From Serpens sp964410065 (lineage in GTDB: Bacteria > Pseudomonadota > Gammaproteobacteria > Pseudomonadales > Pseudomonadaceae), in NCBI GenBank assembly GCA_964410065.1, contig CAYPFO010000052.1, forward strand, positions 1-26,383: a stretch of DNA of 26,383 nt, written 5' to 3'. Shown here one piece after another: positions 7,460-15,018 of this stretch. The notes below the pieces were generated by a model. The model saw only the letters and a list, made by a program, of their open reading frames with translations, had not been told where the DNA came from and ran no database searches. Made by a program: the position numbers and the translations under genes. Positions within the stretch are counted from its first letter, which is position 1; every line of letters starts with the position of its first letter.

Positions 7460-8158
7460 ATGGTTGCGGGTAACTGGCGAGAATGGGCAGGTCGCGTGGG
7501 ATTCATGCTGAGTCTGGCGCTGGCGCCCATTTGCGCTTCGGCAGCCACTGACGAGGATCCGTGGGAAGGCTTCAACCGCGCAATGTTTGCCTTCAACGAC
7601 AAGGTAGACACCTATGCACTCAAGCCGCTCGCCCAAGGTTACCAAGCGGTCACCCCGCAGTTTCTGGAGGATGGCATCCACAACGTCTTCAGCAATGTTG
7701 GCGATGTGCGCACCCTGACCAATAACCTGCTGCAGGGCAAATTTCGCGATGCGGGTATCGATACCAGCCGCATCTTGTTCAATTCGACCTTTGGGCTGCT
7801 GGGCTTTTTTGATGTGGCAAGCAAGATGGGCCTGCCTCGCAACGATGAAGACTTCGGCCAGACGCTGGGTGCCTGGGGGCTAGGCAGCGGCCCTTATCTG
7901 GTGTTGCCGTTCCTCGGCCCCAGCACCGTGCGCGACTCCTTTTCCCGGGTGCCGGATTCGTATTTGAACATCTACCCCTACATGGATCATGTGCCGACCC
8001 GTAATACCACCTTCGGTGTGAATATCATCGATACGCGGGCCAGTCTGTTGTCGGCCGAGAGGCTTATACGAGGCGACAAATACGTGTTCATTCGCAACAT
8101 CTATCTGCAAAATCGCGAATTCAAAGTCAAAGATGGCATGGTCGAAGACGATTTCTGA
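7460..8158 (+). CDS. mlaA: MlaA/VacJ family outer-membrane lipid asymmetry protein
   Basis: Removes misplaced phospholipids from the outer leaflet of the outer membrane and passes them to the Mla pathway. A 232-residue VacJ-domain protein with the family hallmark DPWEGFNRAMFAFNDKVD right after the export signal, then GLLGFFDVASKMGLPRNDEDFGQTLGAWG and GSGPYLVLPFLGPSTVRDSFSRVPD. The N-terminus (MVAGNWREW...SLALAPICASA) looks like a cleavable signal. The Cys in PICASA is a poor lipobox, so it may not be lipidated as E. coli MlaA is. GAGGTG lies 5 bases before the ATG. No other mla genes are in the window. Equivalent to PA2800. Confidence 0.95.
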   Translation: MVAGNWREWAGRVGFMLSLALAPICASAATDEDPWEGFNRAMFAFNDKVDTYALKPLAQGYQAVTPQFLEDGIHNVFSNVGDVRTLTNNLLQGKFRDAGIDTSRILFNSTFGLLGFFDVASKMGLPRNDEDFGQTLGAWGLGSGPYLVLPFLGPSTVRDSFSRVPDSYLNIYPYMDHVPTRNTTFGVNIIDTRASLLSAERLIRGDKYVFIRNIYLQNREFKVKDGMVEDDF

Positions 8159-8337
8159 AACCGCTCACCGTCCCATGAGCAAGACCTGCCGCAGTAGGCC
8201 GTGGGCCCTGGCCCACAACTTGAATCGCCCTGCGGATGGGAGTACCGTCTGCGCCGTGAAGAAAGTCCCTACATCCCGCCGAGCCGATGGCCGGTTACCA
8301 CGTCCACCGCACCCGGCGTCGTTTGCCTGGATATCCG

Positions 8338-9522
8338 ATGCATAATCCCAGCGCCACACTGCTGATCATTGACGACGACGAGGCTGTGCGCACTAGCCTG
8401 GCAGCCTACCTGGAAGACAGCGGGTTTGCCGTCACGCAGGCGAGCAATGGCGTCCAGGGACTGGAAATGTTCGAGCTCCGGCAACCTGACCTGGTCATCT
8501 GCGATCTGCGCATGCCGCAAGTGGATGGCTTGGAACTGATTCGCCGCATCGGCGAACTGGAAAACCCGGCCCCGGTCATTGTCGTATCCGGCGCCGGCGT
8601 CATGGGCGACGTGGTGGAAGCCTTGCGCCTGGGTGCGGCCGATTACCTGATCAAGCCGCTTGAAGACCTCGCGGTGCTTGAACACTCGGTACGTCGGGCG
8701 CTGGATCGTGCCCGTCTGCGTGAGGAAAACCGCCGTTATCGCGAAACGCTGGAAGCCACCAACCGCGAACTGCAGGCCAGTTTGCACCTGCTGCAGGAAG
8801 ATCAGAACGCCGGCCGCCAGGTACAGATGAACATGCTGCCGGAAACCCCCTGGGTAGCCGACGGGCTGAATTTTGCACACCAGATCATTCCGTCGCTCTA
8901 TCTATCCGGCGATTTCGTCGATTATTTTCGCCTCGACGATCGGCGCATCGCGTTCTATCTGGCTGATGTCTCCGGCCATGGGGCGTCGTCGGCATTCGTG
9001 ACCGTGCTGCTCAAGTTCATGACCACCCGACTGTTGTATGAATCGCGACGCGGCGGGGTGTTGCCTGAATTCAAACCCTCAGACGTGCTGGGGCATATCA
9101 ATCGCGGATTGATCAACCTTAAGCTGGGCAAACACGTGACCATGCTCGGCGGGGTGATCGACCTGGTGACCGACCGCCTGACCTACAGTATCGGCGGGCA
9201 TTTGCCACTGCCAGTACTCTTTACTGAAGGGCGAGCCGACTACCTGGAAGGGCGCGGACTGCCGGTGGGATTGTTCGAAGATGCAACATACATGAACCTG
9301 GAACTGAAACTGCCCAAGTCGTTCAGCCTGACGTTGTTGTCCGACGGCATTCTCGACCTTTTGCCGGGCGACACACTCAAAGAAAAAGAAGGCGCGCTGC
9401 CTGAATTTATCAGCACGGCGGGTGGCAGTCTTGAAGGGCTGCGCCAGATATTGGGATTGGACCAGTTGGGTGATATGCCGGACGATATCGCCTTGCTGGT
9501 GTTGAGCAGGAACCTTGCATGA
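8338..9522 (+). CDS. rssB: Response regulator with PP2C (SpoIIE) phosphatase domain, RssB type
   Basis: 394 residues, the same length as I recall for P. aeruginosa RssB (PA2798). Residues 6-120 form a receiver domain with acidic pocket DDD (12-14), phospho-acceptor Asp56 (VICDLRMPQVDG) and Lys in LIKPLED. A coiled linker (about 125-160, RLREENRRYRETLEATNRELQ) leads to a SpoIIE-type PP2C domain with metal-binding acidic motifs SGDFVDYF, ADVSGHG, LSDGILD and PDDIALLVL. It likely dephosphorylates the STAS protein RssC encoded next, tuning RpoS levels or stability. The Met at 8338 is preferred over an open frame from 8287, because the receiver fold starts there. It overlaps rssC by 4 bases. Confidence 0.92.
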   Translation: MHNPSATLLIIDDDEAVRTSLAAYLEDSGFAVTQASNGVQGLEMFELRQPDLVICDLRMPQVDGLELIRRIGELENPAPVIVVSGAGVMGDVVEALRLGAADYLIKPLEDLAVLEHSVRRALDRARLREENRRYRETLEATNRELQASLHLLQEDQNAGRQVQMNMLPETPWVADGLNFAHQIIPSLYLSGDFVDYFRLDDRRIAFYLADVSGHGASSAFVTVLLKFMTTRLLYESRRGGVLPEFKPSDVLGHINRGLINLKLGKHVTMLGGVIDLVTDRLTYSIGGHLPLPVLFTEGRADYLEGRGLPVGLFEDATYMNLELKLPKSFSLTLLSDGILDLLPGDTLKEKEGALPEFISTAGGSLEGLRQILGLDQLGDMPDDIALLVLSRNLA

Positions 9523-10001
9523 GTAACGGCAAAATCCAGTTTGCCGAGCAGGATGGCATCTTCGTGCTGAAATTCGTCGGCGAGGTTCGCCTGACGCTCT
9601 GCTCCGCGCTGGACGCAACCATTGAAAAAATCTTCGCTTCGGCGAATTTCACTTCCATCGTCATCGACCTGATCGAAACCCGCAGCATCGACAGCACCAC
9701 GCTGGGACTGCTGGCCAAACTGTCCATTCTGTCGCGACAAAAGGTCGGCCTGCTACCGACCCTGGTGACGGATCAGCCGGATATAACCCGGCTGCTGCAC
9801 TCCATGGGATTTGATCAGGTGTTCAATATCGTCGATCAGCCCACCGTGACGCCGGACAACCTCACCGATCTGCCGTCGCAGGATTTGTCCGAAAGCGAAG
9901 TGAAAGCCCGGGTGCTTGAGGCTCACCGGATCCTCATGGGCTTGAACGAGTCCAATCGCGAAGCGTTCCATGACCTGGTGCTGGCGCTGGAGCGCGGTTG
10001 A
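9519..10001 (+). CDS. rssC: STAS-domain anti-sigma factor antagonist, RssC type
   Basis: A 160-residue protein whose first 105 residues are a STAS domain. The phosphorylation site is in RSIDSTTLGLL, with Ser59 (or Thr60) where anti-sigma antagonists are phosphorylated. The remaining 55 residues are a helical tail (SESEVKARVLEAHRILMGL). Its ATG overlaps the rssB stop (ATGA), indicating coupled translation and partnership: RssB's phosphatase would act on phospho-RssC. Equivalent to PA2797. In P. aeruginosa I recall tal next; here the arsenic island follows instead. Confidence 0.92.
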   Translation: MSNGKIQFAEQDGIFVLKFVGEVRLTLCSALDATIEKIFASANFTSIVIDLIETRSIDSTTLGLLAKLSILSRQKVGLLPTLVTDQPDITRLLHSMGFDQVFNIVDQPTVTPDNLTDLPSQDLSESEVKARVLEAHRILMGLNESNREAFHDLVLALERG

Positions 10002-10054
10002 GCGCCGCCAGCGATCATCGGTGAGGCCGTTTTTCAGTGCGTCGCACGCATGTA

Positions 10055-10255
10055 TCAAGGCGTTCCCGATTTCGCGTCAGCTTGGCCGATAGCGGGCTTT
10101 GCAGGGGCGTTTTCGGCTTCCTCCGCCAACTCATCCAGTACGCACAGCGTGCATTCACCTTCATCGGGTTGATTGGTTTCGACATAGCGCACCCGACGGC
10201 TTGCCGATTGCCGGTCGGCATTGATGCGAAAGCGCGGGCGATCTGAACGGTGCAT
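10055..10255 (-). CDS. Small CxxC protein at the end of the arsR-gapdh-arsJ operon
   Basis: A 66-residue protein (MHRSDRPRFRINADRQSASR...) that I do not recognise. The N-terminal third is basic. The middle carries CTLC (residues 36-39) followed by an acidic helix, VLDELAEEAENAP, and the tail is low in complexity. It is a real gene candidate because CGGAG lies 7 bases before the ATG and it begins only 28 bases after the arsJ stop on the same strand. The pair of cysteines could bind arsenite or another metal, but this is inference from the motif and location only. Confidence 0.65.
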   Translation of the reverse strand: MHRSDRPRFRINADRQSASRRVRYVETNQPDEGECTLCVLDELAEEAENAPAKPAIGQADAKSGTP

Positions 10256-10283
10256 GAAAAACTCCGAAGCTGAAACAAAGGGC

Positions 10284-11510
10284 TCAGGCCCGCACCGCGG
10301 TGTGGCGGGGCAGGCCGATGGAGATCAGCGCGGCCAGTAGCACAAAGGCGCTGGACACCCACAGGCAGGCTTGCAGACCATACGCCTGAAAGACCCAGCC
10401 GGACAGCAGCGTGCCGACCAACCGGCCCAGCGCATTGGACATGTAGTAGAAGCCGACGTCCAGCGACACGCCATCCTCCTTGGCATAGCTGACGATCAGG
10501 TAGCTGTGCAATGAGGAGTTGATGGCGAAGAACGCGCCGAACAGCAGCAGGCCTCCAATTAGCACCGGTTGTGCTGGCAGGTCGCTGCCCAGGCCCAGGG
10601 CAATGGCCCCCGGCAAACCGGCCAGCAGCAGCGCCCAGACGCAGGCGACGCTGCCGTCCGGCACTTGGCCGCGACGCTTGCCGGTGACATAGGGCGCGAA
10701 TGACTGAACGATGCCGTAGCCAATCACCCAGAGCGCGAGAAAGCCGCCCACTCGCCAGTGATCCCAGCCAAAACTGCTGGCCAGGAACACCGGCAGGGCC
10801 ACCACAAACCAGACATCCCGTGCACCGAACAGAAACAGGCGCGCAGCGGAGAGAAGATTGATCGCCCGGCTCTTGGACAGCAGATCGCGGAATTTGGGCG
10901 TGTTCCTTGCCTTGCCCAAATCCTTCTTCAGCAGCACCAGGCTGGCTAGCCAGACCAGTGCCAGCAGAGCGGCCATGGCCAGTACCGCGCCGGTAAAACC
11001 GAGCACCGCTAGCAGCGCGCCGCCGAGAAAAAAACCGACGCCCTTGAGCGCATTCTTCGAGCCGGTAAGGATCGCCACCCACTGATACAGCCTGGCTTGC
11101 TGATCGCCTGGCACTAGCAGCTTGATCGAGCTCTTGGCGCTCATCTTATTGAGGTCCTTGGCGATACCGGACAGCGCCTGCGCAGCCATCACCCAGGGCA
11201 CGGTGAGCAGGGCATCCGGCACGCTGAGCATCAACAAGGCGGCGACCTGCAGGCCGAGGCCAATGTTCATGGTGCGATTCAGGCCCAGGCGCGCCCCCAG
11301 CCAGCCGCCAAGCAGGTTGGTAACCACGCCAAAAAACTCATAGAACAGAAACAGCGCGGCGATTTGCAGCGGGTTGTAACCGAGGGCGTGAAAATGCAAC
11401 ACCACCAGCATGCGCAGCGCGCCATCGGTGAGGGTGAAGGCCCAGTAGTTGCCGGTAACCACTAAGTACTGGCGAATTTCCGGAGAAAGGCGGGCGAGGG
11501 TGGACATCAT
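10284..11510 (-). CDS. arsJ: Organoarsenical efflux MFS permease ArsJ
   Basis: A 408-residue, roughly 12-helix major facilitator protein starting MMSTLARLSPEIRQYLVVTGNYWAFTL. It matches the ArsJ family, which exports 1-arseno-3-phosphoglycerate; this product hydrolyses outside the cell, so arsenate is removed without reduction. The identification is supported by the gapdh gene immediately upstream on the same strand, the defining partner of arsJ. Visible features are LFLFYEFFGVVTNLLGGWLGARLGLNR (helices 2-3) and NKMSAKSSIKLLVPG in the central loop region. Two ATGs are adjacent, and the ribosome-binding sequence is weak (GGA, 7 bases upstream). Confidence 0.93.
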   Translation of the reverse strand: MMSTLARLSPEIRQYLVVTGNYWAFTLTDGALRMLVVLHFHALGYNPLQIAALFLFYEFFGVVTNLLGGWLGARLGLNRTMNIGLGLQVAALLMLSVPDALLTVPWVMAAQALSGIAKDLNKMSAKSSIKLLVPGDQQARLYQWVAILTGSKNALKGVGFFLGGALLAVLGFTGAVLAMAALLALVWLASLVLLKKDLGKARNTPKFRDLLSKSRAINLLSAARLFLFGARDVWFVVALPVFLASSFGWDHWRVGGFLALWVIGYGIVQSFAPYVTGKRRGQVPDGSVACVWALLLAGLPGAIALGLGSDLPAQPVLIGGLLLFGAFFAINSSLHSYLIVSYAKEDGVSLDVGFYYMSNALGRLVGTLLSGWVFQAYGLQACLWVSSAFVLLAALISIGLPRHTAVRA

Positions 11511-11660
11511 GGTTTTCCGTAAGGAGGCCTTGGGGCGCGTTGTGCAGTCAATCCGCAGGGAGGGCGTCGATTTTTATCCACCACGGCCCCGCTCGTTGGA
11601 ACGCAACGCGGTGAATCGCCACCCTACGTTTCGCTTCCACGTGGCGCGCGGAAAAAAGAG
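11511..11660. repeat. arsJ-gapdh spacer holding a degenerate GGTGG/CCACC inverted repeat
   Basis: This 150-base spacer separates two genes of one operon. On the minus strand it reads GTAGGGTGGCGATTCACC (about 11611-11628) followed about 40 bases on by GTGGTGGATAAAAATCG. This resembles the imperfect TAGGGTGG...CCACC intergenic repeats common in Pseudomonas genomes. No terminator with a U tract is evident, so read-through into arsJ is possible. Confidence 0.3.
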
Positions 11661-12662
11661 CTACGCGGCGCCCACTAGCCTGGCCAACTCCATGGTGCGG
11701 TTGGCATAGGCCCATTCGTTGTCATACCAGGCATAGATCTTCACCTGGGTGTCATTGATCACCAGCGTGGACAGCGCGTCGATGATCGACGAGCGCGGGT
11801 CGGTGCGGTAGTCGATGGATACCAGGGGGCGTTCTTCATAGCCAAGAATGCCCTGTAGCTCACCGTCGGCAGCCGTCTTGAGCAACTGATTGACCTCGTC
11901 AACCGTGGTTGCACGCTCCACCTCGAACACGCAGTCAGTCAGCGAGGCGTTGGCCAGTGGCACGCGCACCGCATGGCCGTTCAGCTTGCCGCGCAACTCG
12001 GGGAAGATCTCGGCAATCGCCGTGGCTGAGCCGGTGGTGGTGGGGATCAGGCTCATCAGCGAGGCACGGGCGCGGCGCAGATCCTTGTGCGGCTGGTCGA
12101 GGATGCTCTGAGTATTGGTCAGGTCGTGGATGGTGGTGATCGAGCCGTGGCGGATACCGAGGTTTTCATGGATCACCTTGACCACCGGCGCCAGGCAATT
12201 AGTGGTACAGGACGCGGCGGTAACGATGCGGTGCTGGGCCGGATCGAACAGCGAGTGGTTGACGCCCATCACCACGTTGAGTGCGCCAACTTCCTTGACC
12301 GGCGCACTGACCACCACGCGCTTCACGCCCTGATCCAGGTAGCCCTGCAATACGGCGACGGTATTCATCTTGCCGCTGGCCTCGATCACCAGGTCGCAGC
12401 CCGACCAGTCAGTGTCGGCAATGGCCTTGTTGGCCGTCACGCGGATGCGCTGGTTGTCGATGACCAGTGCATCCCCATCGCTGCCAGCCTCATGCTGCCA
12501 GCGGCCATGCACCGAATCGAAATTCAGCAGGTGAGCGTGGGTTGCGGGATCGCCGGCCGGGTCGTTGATCTGCACGAATTCCAGCTCCGGCCAGTCCCAC
12601 GCCGCGCGCAGGGCCAGGCGCCCGATGCGACCGAAGCCGTTGATGCCTACTTTGATGGTCAT
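11661..12662 (-). CDS. ArsJ-associated glyceraldehyde-3-phosphate dehydrogenase
   Basis: A 333-residue GAPDH that uses arsenate in place of phosphate to form 1-arseno-3-phosphoglycerate, the substrate of ArsJ. It has the NAD-binding VGINGFGRIGRLALRA at the N-terminus and the active site SCTTNCLAPV with nucleophile Cys152 and His in TTIHDLTNTQSILD. The C-terminal WYDNEWAYANR is also present. AAGGGA lies 7 bases before the ATG. Its position between arsR and arsJ, rather than in a glycolytic locus, marks it as the arsenic-specific paralogue. A housekeeping role is possible but less likely. Confidence 0.94.
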   Translation of the reverse strand: MTIKVGINGFGRIGRLALRAAWDWPELEFVQINDPAGDPATHAHLLNFDSVHGRWQHEAGSDGDALVIDNQRIRVTANKAIADTDWSGCDLVIEASGKMNTVAVLQGYLDQGVKRVVVSAPVKEVGALNVVMGVNHSLFDPAQHRIVTAASCTTNCLAPVVKVIHENLGIRHGSITTIHDLTNTQSILDQPHKDLRRARASLMSLIPTTTGSATAIAEIFPELRGKLNGHAVRVPLANASLTDCVFEVERATTVDEVNQLLKTAADGELQGILGYEERPLVSIDYRTDPRSSIIDALSTLVINDTQVKIYAWYDNEWAYANRTMELARLVGAA

Positions 12663-12759
12663 GCTGGGTTCCCTTAAGCAGAATGGATGGTTGAACGACT
12701 CGATTTGACAGTTCTGTCGCCGATTTCTTGTGCAACACGTCAGTCAACTGCCGGGAGAA

Positions 12760-13110
12760 TCAGCTACAGACCGTGGCGCGCTCGGGGCGGTCACGCATGC
12801 CCTCCAAGCGCGCGGTATTTGGCCGGAGCCAATTTTTATTGGCTGCAAGCGTGGTGTTGAGCACCTCGTGTACCCAGTCCGGCAGATGCGGATGCAGTCG
12901 GTAGTACACCCACTGGCCCTGGCGGCGATCCTCCAACACGCCGCAGCTGCGTAGCTGGGCCAGATGCCTGGAAATCTTCGGCTGGCTTTCTTCCAGCGCG
13001 GCGGTCAATTCGCAGACGCACAGCTCACCTTGGCGAGCGATCAGCAGGGTCATGCGTGCCCGGGTTTCATCGGCCAGGCATTTGAACAGGGTGGTAGGGG
13101 TCAGGTGCAT
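12760..13110 (-). CDS. arsR: ArsR-family arsenic-responsive repressor
   Basis: A 116-residue winged-helix repressor. The sensor motif ELCVCEL carries Cys31 and Cys33 at the start of the DNA-recognition region, the classic ArsR arsenite or antimonite site. ESQPKISRHLAQLR is the recognition helix and GQWVYYRLHP the wing. It first gene of the leftward operon arsR-gapdh-arsJ, divergent from acr3, so it likely represses both from the spacer. The C-terminus also has a Cys (ATVCS). GAGGA lies 5 bases before the ATG. Confidence 0.94.
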   Translation of the reverse strand: MHLTPTTLFKCLADETRARMTLLIARQGELCVCELTAALEESQPKISRHLAQLRSCGVLEDRRQGQWVYYRLHPHLPDWVHEVLNTTLAANKNWLRPNTARLEGMRDRPERATVCS

Positions 13111-13163
13111 GCTGTCCTCGCGGTATGCAGTGTGGGAACATTCGCCCTGAATGTGGTTTGCCG

Positions 13164-13193
13164 AATATATTGCTAGCCGTATATCTATGTAAA
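13164..13193 (-). promoter_or_regulatory. arsR promoter with overlapping candidate ArsR operator
   Basis: On the minus strand TTTACA (13188-13193) and TATATT (13164-13169) are separated by 18 bases, a good sigma-70 promoter 54 bases before arsR. Between them ATATA and TATAT form a 5-bp inverted repeat (13165-13169 / 13180-13184), a plausible ArsR contact. A second AT-rich imperfect dyad (CATATTCGA-N3-TTCAAATGT, about 13280-13300) lies nearer acr3 and may be its operator. Confidence 0.45.
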
Positions 13194-13365
13194 GGTTGAC
13201 TGCTTGAACGCGGCATTCAACAAGAGCTGCAAGTGAAAGCGTAAACTAAATTTGAAGTTGGCTAGAGCAAAGTCGATCTTCATATTCGATTTTTCAAATG
13301 TTATCGTGCACGCCGTGCACCCCTGCGATGCGCACTCAATCATGATTACGAAAAAAGGCAATCCC

Positions 13366-14439
13366 ATGTCCAGTTCATGTGAAGTGGCAGCCCAGGCCGG
13401 CGCCCCACTCGGTATTTTCGAACGCTATCTAACCGTTTGGGTATTTCTGTGTATCGTTGCCGGCACCTTGCTGGGGCTGTACGCACCGGCCGCCGCCCAG
13501 ACGGTGGGGGCTCTGGAGATTGCCCAGGTCAATATTCCGGTCGGCCTGCTGATTTGGGTGATGATCATCCCGATGCTGATGAAGATCGACTTCTCGGCGC
13601 TGCGCGAGGTGTATGACCAGCGCGCCAGCATGGGCATCACCTTGTTCATCAACTGGGCAGTCAAGCCGTTCACCATGGCGCTGCTGGGCTGGTTGTTCAT
13701 CAAGCACATTTTCGCGCCCTGGTTGCCGGCCGCTGAACTGGACAGTTACATGGCCGGGCTGATCCTGCTCGGCGCGGCGCCCTGCACGGCGATGGTCTTC
13801 GTGTGGAGCAACCTGTGCAACGGCAACGCCAATTTCACCTTGACCCAGGTGGCGCTCAACGATCTGGTCATGGTGTTCGCCTTCGCGCCCATCGTCGCGC
13901 TGCTGCTTGGCGTGTCGTCGATCCCGGTGCCTTGGGACACCCTGCTGTTGTCGGTGGTGATGTACATCGTGATCCCGCTGGCCATTGCTCAGTTCTTCCG
14001 TGCCCGCCTGATGAAGCGAGGCGAAGCGGCCTTCCAGGCGGCGCTGGCGAAAATCTCCCCATTCTCCATCCTCGCCCTGCTGGCGACCCTGGTGCTGCTG
14101 TTCTCCTTTCAGGGCCGGGCCATCGTCGCGCAGCCGTTGATCATCGGCATGCTGGCCGTGCCGATCCTGCTGCAGACGCTGTTCATTGCCGGCCTGGGTT
14201 ACTGGCTGAATCGCACCTGGCGGGTGCGCCATGACATCGCCGGACCCTCGGCGATGATCGGCGCGTCGAATTTCTTCGAGCTGGCGGTGGCGGTGGCCAT
14301 CGCGCTGTATGGCTTTAACTCCGGCGCGGCACTGGCCACAGTGGTCGGCGTGCTAATCGAAGTGCCGGTGATGCTCTGGCTGGTGCGCAGCATCAACCGC
14401 AGCCGTGATTGGTACAACCACGCCTTGCCGCGCCATTGA
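13366..14439 (+). CDS. acr3: Arsenite efflux permease, Acr3 family
   Basis: A 357-residue, ten-helix arsenite/H+ exporter of the Acr3 type, often called arsB in Pseudomonas annotation. Family landmarks are ILLGAAPCTAMVFVWSNL with Cys140, which corresponds to the essential Cys of studied Acr3 proteins, and VLIEVPVMLWLV with Glu332 in helix 9. The start at 13366 is chosen because AAAAGGC lies about 8 bases upstream and the protein aligns from MSSSCEVAAQ. Upstream starts at 13252 or 13342 would add an unusual N-terminus and run into the control region. It is divergent from arsR and followed after 10 bases by a small gene. Confidence 0.95.
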   Translation: MSSSCEVAAQAGAPLGIFERYLTVWVFLCIVAGTLLGLYAPAAAQTVGALEIAQVNIPVGLLIWVMIIPMLMKIDFSALREVYDQRASMGITLFINWAVKPFTMALLGWLFIKHIFAPWLPAAELDSYMAGLILLGAAPCTAMVFVWSNLCNGNANFTLTQVALNDLVMVFAFAPIVALLLGVSSIPVPWDTLLLSVVMYIVIPLAIAQFFRARLMKRGEAAFQAALAKISPFSILALLATLVLLFSFQGRAIVAQPLIIGMLAVPILLQTLFIAGLGYWLNRTWRVRHDIAGPSAMIGASNFFELAVAVAIALYGFNSGAALATVVGVLIEVPVMLWLVRSINRSRDWYNHALPRH

Positions 14440-14449
14440 GGAAAACCCC

Positions 14450-14665
14450 ATGGAAATTTTCCAATGGCTGAACGATCAGTTGCTGCGCATGGACTGGCTG
14501 CACTGGCTGGTGCGCCAGGTGCTCAAGTTTGATCTGCGCAATTACGCCTATGACGGCGCGGTGCTGGGCGTGGCGGCGCGCCTGTACCAGGGCCAGACCA
14601 CCAACTTCCGCACCCCCGGTGGCGGCTTCGCGCCCGTGTATCCGGGGCCTGCATCGCAAGCGTGA
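14450..14665 (+). CDS. Small acr3-coupled protein of unknown function
   Basis: A 71-residue protein starting MEIFQWLNDQLLRMDWLHWL. I do not recognise the family. Residues 1-30 form a Trp/Leu-rich amphipathic segment likely to lie on the membrane. The second half (NYAYDGAVLGVAARLYQGQTTNFRTPGGGFAPVY) looks conserved and structured rather than random. It starts 10 bases after acr3, and GAGGA overlaps the acr3 stop, so translation is probably coupled. It might assist Acr3 or be a remnant of a larger membrane protein. Neither can be decided from sequence. Confidence 0.7.
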   Translation: MEIFQWLNDQLLRMDWLHWLVRQVLKFDLRNYAYDGAVLGVAARLYQGQTTNFRTPGGGFAPVYPGPASQA

Positions 14666-14706
14666 ACGGTACGAACCTGATGAGAGAACGCTCGGTCCAG
14701 CCTTCC

Positions 14707-15018
14707 TCAAGGCTCTAGAAAACGCAGCAAGCGGCGTTTGAGGTTGTCGTTCTCGGCCCGCAGCCGCTCCACTTCGCCAAGCAGATCCATGGCGACCGCC
14801 ACGGCTGCCCAGTCGAGTTCCAGATCCTGTTGCAGACGGCGGGCCTGGCGCAAGCGGCTCAGCGCAGCCGTGTCGAAGCGCCATTCGCCGGGCGTGGTAC
14901 CGCCGGGTTCGACGATGCCGTATTCGACGATCTCAATCAGGATATCTTCGGGCAACTCGACCCGCTGGCAGCACTCTTCCAGGGTCAGTTGCATGATCAG
15001 GGACGTTGCCATGGTCAT
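14707..15018 (-). CDS. cbpM: Chaperone modulatory protein CbpM
   Basis: A 103-residue MerR-like helical protein that binds the J domain of CbpA and inhibits its co-chaperone and DNA-binding activities. Recognisable blocks are LTLEECCQRVELPEDILIEIVEYGIVEP and EWRFDTAALSRLRQARRLQQDLELDWAAVAVAMDLL, then a coiled end, EVERLRAENDNLKRRLLRFLEP. The ATG at 15018 overlaps the cbpA stop (ATGA). A second ATG at 15012 has better spacing from GGAG (9 bases) and may be the true start. It converges with the acr3 unit. Confidence 0.93.
   Translation of the reverse strand: MTMATSLIMQLTLEECCQRVELPEDILIEIVEYGIVEPGGTTPGEWRFDTAALSRLRQARRLQQDLELDWAAVAVAMDLLGEVERLRAENDNLKRRLLRFLEP

Noticed and set aside
10015..11082. 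355-codon minus-strand frame overlapping arsJ and the small CxxC gene
   Set aside because: Different frame from the well-supported ArsJ protein; composition is that of an out-of-frame reading.
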